From positions 1-36,506 of the IMG/VR virus record IMGVR_UViG_3300046004_000368: DNA of 36,506 bases, one strand, 5' to 3'. Below are positions 23,799-33,498 of the stretch, one piece after another. The stretch is from a virus. A model generated the notes under the pieces. That model saw only the letters and a program-made list of their open reading frames with translations. It ran no database searches and had not been told where the DNA came from. The stretch's first letter is position 1; every line of letters starts with the position of its first letter. The position numbers were made by a program, and so were the translations under genes.

Positions 23799-26700
23799 AT
23801 GGAAAACGAATGGACTCCTCCTGCAGACGCAGTATTAGTAAGTAAGAAATCATGGACCCCTCCAACGGATGCGGTCTTAGTAAAAAAAAAAGAGAAATCG
23901 GTTTTAGCTTCCAATGGCGTGGAACCTACTACTTCTTCGGCTACCAAAGGAAAAGGAACGCCACAATCATCGGGTTCTTCAGCTTACAAAGAGATTAAAG
24001 AATATACTGGATTCCCTGGTCGTGAAGAGAATAAATATAGAGTTGTAGATAATAACTGGCAACGTAAAAAACCTAATGAAAGTTGGAGTACTGTTAGGGA
24101 TGCAAACGCTATAATTGGATTAAATAAACAATTCAAAAAAACTATCACTCCTAATGAGGGATTTGAAGGTATATCATCAAAACTAATAGATAATAGTGAA
24201 GAGACTGTAGTTCCTTACCTACAAAAAAATTATGGTAATTTAGGTTTTAAGTTTGAGCAGACTGGTGTTGGAGATAGAGTAAGAGTTATTACTGAAGATG
24301 GTAAGAACTCTGAAGTGTTTGCACTAGATAACTGGACTGATGCAGGAGATTCAGGTGAGGCACTTAGAATGAAGGCATGGCTTTCTGGTAATGTTAAAAC
24401 ATTAGATAGAGAAAAGGCTGACGTAATAGATCAAGAAATTAAAAATATCAAAAATGTAAAACCTTCTAAGTCAGTCGATTTAAAGGCAGATGCATTTTCA
24501 GGAATGAAGGCTACTCTAACGCCTGACGTATTGTTAGGTTTTACAGATCAGATGGCTCTTAAAGAGAAACAGTCTGAGGCTATAGAGTACAACAAGAATA
24601 AGATGAACAAACTGCTTGGCGAATTGGCTGAGGCTAAGAAAACAACCACAAAAACAGACGATGAGTTTGTAAGAGCTAAGATTGCATCAGTGTATGATAA
24701 CAAAGATGAGTTAGCAAAACAAAATAGATACATAAGTGATAACTTAAATGATATTGCAAGAACTCAGAAAACCGTAACTAGAAGAAAAAGTGAGTATGAG
24801 GATGATCTTGATCAATGGAATAAGGATTTAGAGGATGCTGGTGGAGTTGAAACTCCTGATTTGGAGCAGAGAAGATTAGAGATTCAGGGTCAGGCAGCGA
24901 TGCTTGATAAGGAAATATCTGATATTGAATTTAACGTATCTGAAAATAAAAAAAATACCTCAAAGCTTGAAAAGATGGCTGGAGAGGTAATGCTTCAGAG
25001 AGCTTCTCAAGGAAGTACTGGGGGAGCAGTGGTTAATTCTTTTATAAAGGGAGCTACATCTATAGGAAAACTTGTAGGTATGGAAGCATCATCTCAAAAA
25101 GAATTAATAAAGGCATTAGGATCTGACCTTACAACTGAAGAGTATAAGACATCTGAAGATAGAGGCACATTTGAACAAGTATTATTTTCAGTAGCTGAAT
25201 CATTAGGAGCTGCGTCTACTGCCGCTGTTGGTGGTGGAGCAATGGCTGCTACTTCATTTTTTGCTCAGTCATACTACGGTATGAAGGATGAGATTAATTC
25301 AAACGAAAAATTCAAGGATGTTCCAGAAGAGGAAAAACAACTTTTAGCAGTAACTTATGGACTCACTATTGGTTGGTTAGAGAAGTTTGGTATAGATAAG
25401 GTAATATCTAAAACTCCTATTGGTAAGAAATTAACAAATTCTATTTTAACATCTGTAATTAAAGGACTTCCAAAGGGTGCTCCAGCAGAACTTATTGAAG
25501 AAGCTGTTAATTCTAAGATGAAGTACTTGATAGCAAAAGGTGCTGTCAATATAACTGCTGGTGCTGGAGTTGAATTTTCAACAGAATTTACTCAGTCACT
25601 AGCTGAATCAGGAATAAAAGAACTATATAACACAGCTAAAAAGCAAGAGTTATTTAAGCAGCCAGAAAGTATTCTAGGAACTGCCTTTGAGAATGGATGG
25701 ATGGGTGCTATTGGTGGTTTTGTAATGCAAGCTCCAATACAAGCTATTGATGTTATGTCAAAAGGTCTTAGTAGTAAGAACTTAATTACTGCTGAAGTTT
25801 TAGAGAAAGCGGTTACTGATTCTGAGTTAAGAGCTATAATGGTCACTAATATAAAGGATCAGATAGTACAAAAACAAATAACAAGAGAGGAAGGTCAACA
25901 ACAAATACAAGCTGTTAATGATGCAGCAAGTGTATTCAGTAAGATACCAGATAATGTATCTGATATTGGTAGAGCCAAGTCTTTTGATCTACTTATAGAG
26001 AGATCTAAAATAGAAAAAGAAATTGAGGGAAAGGATGCGTCATTGGTTGATGTGCAGAACTCAAGAATAACAGAAATAAATAACGAACTAAAAATAATCT
26101 CAAATGCCACTAAAGAAAACAAGCAGCCAGTCCAAGAAGGCACAGTCGAAGGTAGTACAGTCGAATATCCGAGAGCTAGTGAAGGACAACAAGAAGAAGG
26201 GATCAGCGAGGGGAGCCAACGGGAAACCACGCAGCCAGTCACAGATCGTGGCGATAGCGTTATCCCAAGCGAAGTACAGCAAGAAAAAATAGTAGAACTA
26301 GAGTCAGAGTCAGAAAAATTATATAATGAATTATATGATAAAAATAAAGAGTTAGAAGATAAAGGACTTACAAAAAAAGAAATAATTAATGATCCTGAAT
26401 TCCTATCCATTAGAGATAGAATGGATGCTGCTCAAGCGGAGTTAGATGCATTGCAACAACCTGCTGCAGAGATTGCTAAGCCTGCTCAAAAAATAACAAT
26501 AGATAAACCTACTATTACTACAAACACTACGGCAGAGGTTCAGAGAGTAAAATCTCTCGCTGCGGAAGCTGAAGATGGTGCTACGTTAAACTTGGATGGA
26601 TCTAAGTATGAAGGCGTAGGTTTAGTTGTGCCAGTTGATAGCGTAAACACAACGATGGAGGAGCTAACTCCAGAAATGATTGCCGACTTCGTTGAAGAAC

Positions 26701-29700
26701 GTCAGGACATGATTGGAGATGCTGGAGTTGTTAAGGCTGGAATATATAAGTTTCCTAATAGCAATCAGGTATCAATTGACCTTAGTGTAGTGGTTCCTGA
26801 AACGTCAAGAGAACAAGCCATTGAGTTTGGAAGACTTGCAGATCAAGAGTCATTATTTGATTTAGGTACATTTGAAAACGTAAAGACTGGTGGTACTGGA
26901 AAGAATCCAATGAAGTTCACTCCAGAGCAGCACAGAGAAATTGCTACAGCTCTTAAGGAAGGTAGGGTTCCTAATGTTTTTGGACCGACTGTAGAGCAAG
27001 AGGTTGAGGCAATTGGTCAGTTCTTATCAGGAACAGATACTGAGATAGATCAAAAGGCGGCTAAGGTTGTAAATAAGAAAATATCTAAGGCAGTAGCTAG
27101 AGCAGCCAAGGCAGTATCTAAAATAATTCCAGGAACTAAGTTTGTGGTTCATGATACAGACGAATCGTATAGAGCTGCTACAAAGGAAGAGGGATTGAAG
27201 CAATCATCAAACGGTGAGTTTAATCCAAGAACTAATACCATACATATAAATGGAGCGTCAGCTAACAATAGAACTGTAGCTCACGAGGTATTCCATGCTA
27301 TATTAATAAATAGAGTTAAGACGGATGCAAGAGCAGCTATTGAGACTAAGAGGATGTTGCAAAATATTGCATCAAAACTAGACAATAATCCAACACTAAA
27401 GAAGGAGCTAGACGATTTCATATCTAAGTACGACGAGAACATTCAGAATGAAGAGAAGCTTGCAGAGCTAGTAGGTAAGATAGCTGAAAACTATGAAACA
27501 TCTCCTGAAACTGTTAAGGAGGCTATTGCTAGATGGATTGATAAGTTAGCGAAAATGTTTGGATTAGATCCATTTAATAGAAACGAGACCTATGATATGC
27601 TTAATACTATAGCTAGAAAGGTAGCTAAGGGTAAGGTGATTAGTGAGGCTGATGTTAATCCATTAATAGAAGGAGTTGTTGGAGAGATATCAGTTTCTGA
27701 AAAGGTAGCTAAGAGAAAAAGTATAGCAGGAGAAATAATCAGATTTGATGTTAATAAAAACTCAAAGGTTGAAGAAAACACCCCCTTGTCTAGGTTCAAT
27801 GGAAAGAAAACAAATGTATTTGAGTCAGATAGAATGACTGGGGGATATATTGCTAGTGACTCAGGAGCTGTGTTGTTTAACTTCTTAGGTGGAGTAAATT
27901 TTCCAGCTATAACTGGTAAATGGTGGGCATCTAAAAATGAAACAAAGGCATCTAATTTAGCAAAAAATGCAAACGCAAATAGAGACGCTGATGGATATAT
28001 ATATGGCACCCCTATGGTTGGCTCTGATAAGCAACATATGAGCAACAACGACATGCTTGTTGCCACGCTTGAGTTAATGAAACTAGACGCTATAAGTACA
28101 AAAACAAAGATAAATAAACCAGAAGTAATAAGGCTAATAAATAAAGCGTTTGAAACAAAGAATATTAAACTAAAGAAACCTATATTAGTTGATGTAATAA
28201 AAAAATCAAACAATGTATCAAATATTTTCAGTGAGTTAGAGTATATATTATTCCAAGATGGAAAATATATAGTAGACAGAAACAATAATCCTATACTAGA
28301 TAGTAACGGGTCAAGTATATTAAACCTTACATTTGAAGATAGAAAAGCTATAGTAGAGACATTGCTTGGAAATGCGTCAGTTAGAGATGTAAACTTTCCA
28401 TCAGCAGGAAATGCATTCGAAGCAGCTAAAAGATTTGAGGAGCCGTTAACAGAAAAAGCTAAAAAAATTGGTGATGTTGTAACCGTAATGAGAACCAAAG
28501 GTGCTCTTAAATGGAAGAAAACAGAAAATACTGATGAATTTTATCATAAGTCATATCCATACGAGATTTATGCAGAAAATGAAGACGGAACTATAGCAGA
28601 GATAGAGATGTTTATTTTAGACTCAGCATATAGTATGAGAGATATATTCCCAAGCCTAACTAAGAGCTCTGGTGAATCATTTACTTGGGATGAGTACTTT
28701 CAAAAACATGGACCAAAAAGTGATAAAGTTGCTGAGGCTCAATATAATAGAACAGCAAAATTATCTTACGCATCTGGAGAGATAACAGCATCCACTCGTA
28801 AGCAACTATCACCAGAAGTATCTGATAAGTTAACAGACGATGGTAGTGGCAACTTCGTGTTCCATCACTACTCAAACGATAAGAGAGACACTATCAAGCC
28901 TGGAACTGGGCAGAACATAATAACTGGCAAAGAAGAGGGTGGTGCGCTTTCAGCTGTAGGTGGTCTTGCGATGTACTACACGATGGACAACCAGGTTGAT
29001 CCAGGTGTTGGTAACGTACAACACACTGTGCTTGTACCTAACGATAAGGTCTACGACTTCAATAAGGATCCAGAAAATTTCTATGACGAGGCTAAGAAAA
29101 GATTCGAGGTTGCTCGTCCTTCACAATCATTCGGTAATCCAAACTACCAGCTTGCATTCATAACTCAGGTTGCTAACGAGAATGGATACGACATGGTTGT
29201 TGCTAAATGGAGAAACAACGAGCTAAGAGCGCAGACTACCATTCCACTTGAGACCAGCAAGGAAAATGTTCCTATGAAACCTATCGAAGAGGAGACCTAT
29301 AAGGTAGGTGACGACGTTGAGGTTTATGGATCAAAGGGTAAAATTACCAGCATAGATGGAGATATTATAACATTCAAAGGTGAAGGCGTAGGAGGAGGTA
29401 TTAACTTCAAGAGATTCCCTAAGCAAATATCTAAACAGATTACTCCACGTAAGCAGATTGCAGATGATGTTGTTGGGATAGAGGAAGTAATTTCTCCACG
29501 TAAGCAGAAGCCTAAGACTATAGATGAAATAGTTAAGTTAACTAAGGATCAAGGTTTTTCTGATGCTTCTATTCGTCAGTACTTAAAAAATCAAGGATAC
29601 TCATCATCAGATATCAACAATGCATTTGAATCTCAAGGTGGTAAAAAAATAACTACCGCCAAAGAAATTGATAAATCATTAAAAAGACCAGTAACTAAGA

Positions 29701-32700
29701 AAACAGTAAACGAATACACTGCATTAAAAGATCAACTTAGACTAGAAGCTAAGGCTGCTCGTGGTGCTTCAATGGATCTTAAGCAAAAGCAACGATCTCT
29801 TATAGAGGTAGTTAAGTCAATGGCTAAAACTGGTAAGATAACTGTTGATCAAGCTACCGTTATAATGAAGAAGATAGGTAATCTAAACTTAGATAATCCT
29901 ACAATGGTTTCTAGATTCATTGACTATGCTGGAAAGGTGTTCGAACGTGCTGATTACCAGCAGAGATTATCTACTGCTAACAGCATCAAAAAGAAAATAA
30001 AGAAGTCACTGAAAAAAGATCGTCAAGCAGAGACTATCGCAATGGCTAAAGAGTTTTCTAAAATTGATCCTGCAACTATTAGTGATATTGATGCGTACAT
30101 TGATATGGCTAATACCGTATATGAATCAATGAGACCATCTGGAGCTAGAGGTATTAATTCAATTTTAAGAGAATCAGCAAACATAGATCAAGTATCTAAA
30201 TATACTGAGGGTGCAATACTAGAGCAAGAAGAATATCTTAAGAATGAACTTAAGAATATGTATAAGGATCTTGTTGATCAAGGAATTATTGATGATAGCA
30301 TGAGTCTATCAGAGATCAAGGAATTGATTAATGGGCTTAACGATCCTACAGCTGAAATGCCAGCAAAAGAAAAGGAAAAATATATTAAAGATTATATTAG
30401 AGGAGTAATAGATACATACGCTGGAATCATAAACCATATAATAGAAAAAGGTGAAGATCCAATTACTGGAGAGTCAATAGAACTGGATAGTAAAGAAAAG
30501 TTACTGATGAGTAAGTTACTAGATGTGGACGTAGATCTTATGAATGTCAAGTCGGCATTTAAAATTGTGGATTTATTAAACAACTTTGTAACTAATAAGG
30601 TAACTAGTTCAGTAGAAGGAATCGTTGCAGAACATGACGGTATCAATAATGCTGATAGAATAGCTAAGTCTGGATTTGTTGCAAGAGATCTTGGTTCTAT
30701 GAAAAAGAATCCTATTAGATATGTAAAAAAGAAATATAAAAAACACATAAAAAAAGAGGCTGTATTGCCAAATACGGATGAGTCTAGAGTTCAGTTGGAG
30801 CGTGCTTGGTTTGAACAAATTGCTACAGTTGCAACCTTATCAGATACCTTATTTAAAGGTGTTAGATCTGCTGCTAGTATGTTAAAAAATCTTGGTTTCT
30901 CTGCATTCTCATCTGGAGTGGCTTATGCTAATACTAAATGGAATAGTATAACTGACTCGTACTCAAGCCAATTTAAAAAGTCAAAACCAAACGGTGAGGC
31001 GTTTAATACAGCCAAGAATATATACGAGAGAGGATTATATGCGTTTGTAGCTAGAACGGTTCAAGGAGGATCTGTAGAACAAAAGGCTGAGTTAAAAAGA
31101 AAGATAGGACTTATAGAGCAAAGTATAAAAGTTCTTCGTGAAGGTAACAGCACTCAAAAACAAACTGCTGAAATATATCAGGAGTTATACGATAAACTAG
31201 GTTTATCTGATACTGATATAAATATTACTGATATAGAATCTAGAGTAGATGCTGAAAACGTAAAAGCTGTAAACTGGTGGGTTGATCAGTGGTCAGAACA
31301 TTACTCAGACCTATCAGATGTTTCATTGAGCGTGTATAATACGATGCTTGGTAAGGATATAAACTATACTCCAGATTCATTTTCTACAGTAAAGAATGAA
31401 GATAAAAATTTAGGTGATATACTAGAACAAACTGGAGGTTCATTTGCAAGCAGTTCAGATTATGTTTACGACAAGAAGACTGGAGTTCTTATGGAGTCTA
31501 ACAGAACTTCATCAATGAATACTAATAGATATGTAAGCCTTGACTTTGATACTAACAATGCTAAAGCCTTAAAGTCAGCACTTATAGATATAAACACTGC
31601 TGCTGCAACTAGACAGATTGCTGGATTCTTAGGATCAGATGCTTACAAGAAAATAATACCAAATGCAGAGGATAGAGACTTATTTTCTAAAAGAATAAGA
31701 TCATATGTGGTAAGATCTAGGAATAAGGTTAGTGTTCCTGCAGATCAATTAGTTGCACTTGAGAGATTGTCTAGGGTTCTATCTACACTAGGAGCGTCTA
31801 AGGCGTTAGGGTCTGTGTTCCAAGCTGTAAAGCAAACGGTTCCATTAATGCTAAGTACCGTTGTTAATGCTGGTGTAAATTTCAATCCTATCATGTCAAT
31901 GACTAATCCAGCTGCAAATAGATTTATAAGTAGATCTAAAAGAGATATTGCGAATAGGGGAGCTGAGTCACAGACAGATATTGAAAATGCAAACTCAATA
32001 CTAGATAAGGCATCAACTTCAAAACTATCTGATGCTATGGGTGCTATTGAATCGTTAAATAAGTTCTGGTTAACTACGTTCCTATCTAAGCCAGATATCT
32101 GGATAGCTAGATCTGCTTGGTTGGCTTACTATAAGCAGGATCTAAAGAGACAAGGAGTAGAGATTGCAGACTGGGATGCTCATGAAGTTAATGATGATGC
32201 TGCTGACTATGCACAACACATGGTTGATAGACAGCAAAATATATCTGATATAAACCAAGCTGGAGAGTTTATGGCTGCAGAGGATCCATGGAAGAAAATA
32301 ACAAAGAATCTATTGATGCCTTTTGCTGGATTTGCTTTAAATCAGAAGTCACGTATGTACTCTGATTTAACTACAGCTACTTCAAAAACAACAAGCAAAG
32401 AGGATAGAGTTATAGCGTTAAGATCTCTTAGTGGATTAGGAGTTGAAATGGCTGCTTATCATGGAATTGGATTCGCTATAAGAGCATACCTACTGATGGC
32501 TATTGCAGATGCGATAACTGGAGATGAGCCTACTGATGAAGATAAAGAAAAAGTTCTTGATAATCAGGTATCTTATATGGTTGAGAGTGTTATTAAGGAT
32601 GTTATTTCACCATTACCAATAACCGATTACGGTGCTATATGGGGTATTGATTTAATAATGCAAGAGTATCAAGACAGACATCCTAATAAAGATGGTGCAA

Positions 32701-33326
32701 AGTTGGCACTTGATGCTAGAAACGAATCATTAATTCTAAGAGGAAAGGATGAGCTAACTAAAGAGGAGGCTAAAAAGTTTACGGATAAATGGATTGAAGA
32801 TAATAAATTTAAACTACTAAACGAGGAAACGACTTCTTTAGGTACGTACTCTATAGCTTCTCAGAAGTCAAAAGAATTCATGGAGCTATATAACATGGCT
32901 ATAAATGGAGAGTACGAACAAGAGTTTGCTGGAAAGGCAACTATTAAGAAGTTATTACCTAGCGACAGAGAGGCAGCAAAAAATATGATACCATATATGG
33001 CTGCTCACATGATAGGGCTTCTTCCTGCTGAGACATCTTCTATTTCTAGATACGTTATGAAGAACGTCAAGAAGAAAGGTCTTACAGATGCTAAGTACGA
33101 AAAGATAAATGACGTAAAGAAAGAGCTAGGAACTAGCAAGCTATCATTATATCAAGAGTTCTTGAGTAAGGGTGATAAGAAGTTAGAAGGAGTAATGGAT
33201 GAAATTAACTGGATCGAAGAAAATGGAGGTTTAAAAAGTAATAACCAACAAAAGGAATACATCAAGTTAATGGAAACTAAGAGAGAGGTCACGTATGATG
33301 ATCTAAAAAGAATACAAAAGATGTAA
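23799..33326 (+). CDS. Giant internal virion (polyvalent-type) protein, metallopeptidase and ART-like parts
   Basis: This encodes 3175 residues. Residues 4-31 are two copies of a WTPPxDAVLV peptide. Residues about 265-395 are coiled coil. Hydrophobic segments lie near 463-497, 515-530 and 634-650. A Glu/Gln/Ser-rich linker lies at about 769-832. HEVFH at 1162-1166 (preceded by NRTVA) is a zinc-metallopeptidase HExxH motif. Residues about 1685-1830 look ADP-ribosyltransferase-like (FHHYS at 1688-1692, MYYT at 1725-1728, VYDF near 1751). A helical body with further hydrophobic helices (about 2880-2910) forms the C-terminus. It is probably ejected with the DNA, degrading or modifying host targets; the length and multi-domain order fit polyvalent phage proteins. 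No DxDGD polymerase motif was found. Confidence 0.7.
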   Translation: MENEWTPPADAVLVSKKSWTPPTDAVLVKKKEKSVLASNGVEPTTSSATKGKGTPQSSGSSAYKEIKEYTGFPGREENKYRVVDNNWQRKKPNESWSTVRDANAIIGLNKQFKKTITPNEGFEGISSKLIDNSEETVVPYLQKNYGNLGFKFEQTGVGDRVRVITEDGKNSEVFALDNWTDAGDSGEALRMKAWLSGNVKTLDREKADVIDQEIKNIKNVKPSKSVDLKADAFSGMKATLTPDVLLGFTDQMALKEKQSEAIEYNKNKMNKLLGELAEAKKTTTKTDDEFVRAKIASVYDNKDELAKQNRYISDNLNDIARTQKTVTRRKSEYEDDLDQWNKDLEDAGGVETPDLEQRRLEIQGQAAMLDKEISDIEFNVSENKKNTSKLEKMAGEVMLQRASQGSTGGAVVNSFIKGATSIGKLVGMEASSQKELIKALGSDLTTEEYKTSEDRGTFEQVLFSVAESLGAASTAAVGGGAMAATSFFAQSYYGMKDEINSNEKFKDVPEEEKQLLAVTYGLTIGWLEKFGIDKVISKTPIGKKLTNSILTSVIKGLPKGAPAELIEEAVNSKMKYLIAKGAVNITAGAGVEFSTEFTQSLAESGIKELYNTAKKQELFKQPESILGTAFENGWMGAIGGFVMQAPIQAIDVMSKGLSSKNLITAEVLEKAVTDSELRAIMVTNIKDQIVQKQITREEGQQQIQAVNDAASVFSKIPDNVSDIGRAKSFDLLIERSKIEKEIEGKDASLVDVQNSRITEINNELKIISNATKENKQPVQEGTVEGSTVEYPRASEGQQEEGISEGSQRETTQPVTDRGDSVIPSEVQQEKIVELESESEKLYNELYDKNKELEDKGLTKKEIINDPEFLSIRDRMDAAQAELDALQQPAAEIAKPAQKITIDKPTITTNTTAEVQRVKSLAAEAEDGATLNLDGSKYEGVGLVVPVDSVNTTMEELTPEMIADFVEERQDMIGDAGVVKAGIYKFPNSNQVSIDLSVVVPETSREQAIEFGRLADQESLFDLGTFENVKTGGTGKNPMKFTPEQHREIATALKEGRVPNVFGPTVEQEVEAIGQFLSGTDTEIDQKAAKVVNKKISKAVARAAKAVSKIIPGTKFVVHDTDESYRAATKEEGLKQSSNGEFNPRTNTIHINGASANNRTVAHEVFHAILINRVKTDARAAIETKRMLQNIASKLDNNPTLKKELDDFISKYDENIQNEEKLAELVGKIAENYETSPETVKEAIARWIDKLAKMFGLDPFNRNETYDMLNTIARKVAKGKVISEADVNPLIEGVVGEISVSEKVAKRKSIAGEIIRFDVNKNSKVEENTPLSRFNGKKTNVFESDRMTGGYIASDSGAVLFNFLGGVNFPAITGKWWASKNETKASNLAKNANANRDADGYIYGTPMVGSDKQHMSNNDMLVATLELMKLDAISTKTKINKPEVIRLINKAFETKNIKLKKPILVDVIKKSNNVSNIFSELEYILFQDGKYIVDRNNNPILDSNGSSILNLTFEDRKAIVETLLGNASVRDVNFPSAGNAFEAAKRFEEPLTEKAKKIGDVVTVMRTKGALKWKKTENTDEFYHKSYPYEIYAENEDGTIAEIEMFILDSAYSMRDIFPSLTKSSGESFTWDEYFQKHGPKSDKVAEAQYNRTAKLSYASGEITASTRKQLSPEVSDKLTDDGSGNFVFHHYSNDKRDTIKPGTGQNIITGKEEGGALSAVGGLAMYYTMDNQVDPGVGNVQHTVLVPNDKVYDFNKDPENFYDEAKKRFEVARPSQSFGNPNYQLAFITQVANENGYDMVVAKWRNNELRAQTTIPLETSKENVPMKPIEEETYKVGDDVEVYGSKGKITSIDGDIITFKGEGVGGGINFKRFPKQISKQITPRKQIADDVVGIEEVISPRKQKPKTIDEIVKLTKDQGFSDASIRQYLKNQGYSSSDINNAFESQGGKKITTAKEIDKSLKRPVTKKTVNEYTALKDQLRLEAKAARGASMDLKQKQRSLIEVVKSMAKTGKITVDQATVIMKKIGNLNLDNPTMVSRFIDYAGKVFERADYQQRLSTANSIKKKIKKSLKKDRQAETIAMAKEFSKIDPATISDIDAYIDMANTVYESMRPSGARGINSILRESANIDQVSKYTEGAILEQEEYLKNELKNMYKDLVDQGIIDDSMSLSEIKELINGLNDPTAEMPAKEKEKYIKDYIRGVIDTYAGIINHIIEKGEDPITGESIELDSKEKLLMSKLLDVDVDLMNVKSAFKIVDLLNNFVTNKVTSSVEGIVAEHDGINNADRIAKSGFVARDLGSMKKNPIRYVKKKYKKHIKKEAVLPNTDESRVQLERAWFEQIATVATLSDTLFKGVRSAASMLKNLGFSAFSSGVAYANTKWNSITDSYSSQFKKSKPNGEAFNTAKNIYERGLYAFVARTVQGGSVEQKAELKRKIGLIEQSIKVLREGNSTQKQTAEIYQELYDKLGLSDTDINITDIESRVDAENVKAVNWWVDQWSEHYSDLSDVSLSVYNTMLGKDINYTPDSFSTVKNEDKNLGDILEQTGGSFASSSDYVYDKKTGVLMESNRTSSMNTNRYVSLDFDTNNAKALKSALIDINTAAATRQIAGFLGSDAYKKIIPNAEDRDLFSKRIRSYVVRSRNKVSVPADQLVALERLSRVLSTLGASKALGSVFQAVKQTVPLMLSTVVNAGVNFNPIMSMTNPAANRFISRSKRDIANRGAESQTDIENANSILDKASTSKLSDAMGAIESLNKFWLTTFLSKPDIWIARSAWLAYYKQDLKRQGVEIADWDAHEVNDDAADYAQHMVDRQQNISDINQAGEFMAAEDPWKKITKNLLMPFAGFALNQKSRMYSDLTTATSKTTSKEDRVIALRSLSGLGVEMAAYHGIGFAIRAYLLMAIADAITGDEPTDEDKEKVLDNQVSYMVESVIKDVISPLPITDYGAIWGIDLIMQEYQDRHPNKDGAKLALDARNESLILRGKDELTKEEAKKFTDKWIEDNKFKLLNEETTSLGTYSIASQKSKEFMELYNMAINGEYEQEFAGKATIKKLLPSDREAAKNMIPYMAAHMIGLLPAETSSISRYVMKNVKKKGLTDAKYEKINDVKKELGTSKLSLYQEFLSKGDKKLEGVMDEINWIEENGGLKSNNQQKEYIKLMETKREVTYDDLKRIQKM
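23808..23891 (+). repeat. Tandem 14-residue peptide repeat at N-terminus of giant protein
   Basis: Two copies of [E/S]WTPP[A/T]DAVLV[S/K]KK (residues 4-17 and 18-31) are adjacent. The DNA copies differ at many synonymous positions, so the repeat is held at protein level. Confidence 0.85.
26104..26292 (+). CDS. Nested overlapping gene, small Lys-rich protein (DUF6496-like)
   Basis: A complete 62-residue frame lies in +1 phase inside the giant gene, from an ATG with an A-rich leader (AAAATAATCTCAAATG) to TAG. It opens with MPLKK, has a helix VVQSNIRELVKDNKKKG, a flexible GSARGANGKPR part and ends in QIVAIALSQAKYSKKK. I recall small phage proteins with this order: MPLKK start, (S)xNIRELVK helix, QAVAIALSxA, and a Lys tail (DUF6496-like, name from memory). 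Hand-counted GC is 50 % over the coding bases, against 28 % and 22 % in the 60 bases flanking each side. In the giant's frame the same DNA encodes only a Glu/Gln/Ser linker, so both frames can be accommodated. Function unknown; possibly nucleic-acid binding from its charge. Confidence 0.6.
   Translation: MPLKKTSSQSKKAQSKVVQSNIRELVKDNKKKGSARGANGKPRSQSQIVAIALSQAKYSKKK
29443..29507 (+). repeat. In-frame 14-bp direct repeat encoding PRKQ
   Basis: CTCCACGTAAGCAG occurs at 29443-29456 and again at 29494-29507, 51 bp apart and in frame. It encodes (T/S)PRKQ at residues 1882-1886 and 1899-1903 of the giant protein; a related TRKQ is at 1666-1669. Confidence 0.85.
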
Positions 33327-33329
33327 ATT

Positions 33330-33357
33330 AAAAGGGAGCCAATATAGCTCCCTTTTT
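33330..33357. terminator. Bidirectional terminator between convergent operons
   Basis: AAAAGGGAGC (33330-33339) and GCTCCCTTTT (33347-33356) form a perfect 10-bp stem with a 7-nt loop. T-runs are present on both strands, so it can end the plus-strand structural transcript and the minus-strand operon. Confidence 0.85.
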
Positions 33358-33496
33358 ATTCTACTTCTATACTATTAATTTCAGCAGCTATTTCTGACAA
33401 GGTTTCAAGTGTCTCTAAAGCTATACTTTGCAGATCTAATGCATCGTCAGATTCTAATATCACCTCTATTGCGCCTACCCTTACCCTAATCTTCAT
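33356..33496 (-). CDS. Small acidic hypothetical protein, 46 aa
   Basis: The minus-strand frame runs from an ATG 2 bases after the stop of the metallophosphoesterase gene to a TAA whose bases lie in the terminator stem and T-run. The product starts with a short beta-like basic strand (MKIRVRVGAIEVILE) and continues as an acidic helix (LQSIALETLETLSEIAAEI). Tight spacing, a good Met start and a sensible strand-helix composition support it as a real last gene of the operon. It resembles no family I can name. Confidence 0.6.
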   Translation of the reverse strand: MKIRVRVGAIEVILESDDALDLQSIALETLETLSEIAAEINSIEVE

Positions 33497-33498
33497 AG

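Noticed and set aside
25895-26410. 171-codon antisense frame across the nested-gene region
   Set aside because: The composition is a shadow (Ser/Leu/Phe/Cys) and no initiation signals are seen; openness is explained by the two plus-strand frames.
27590-28498. 302-codon open frame antisense to the giant gene
   Set aside because: Its Ser/Phe/Ile/Leu-rich product is the usual antisense shadow of a Lys/Asn/Glu-rich gene; there is no promoter, leader or neighbour on that strand.
28960-29163. 67-codon plus-strand frame inside the giant gene
   Set aside because: Unlike 26104-26292 it has no family-like motifs; its Thr/Ser/Leu/Arg mixture looks like a frame shadow of the C-richer ART-like domain.
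31519-31580. DFDTN in the giant protein as a possible virion RNA polymerase DxDGD motif
   Set aside because: The glycine and third aspartate are missing and no flanking polymerase-like context is visible; crAss-type vRNAP not supported.
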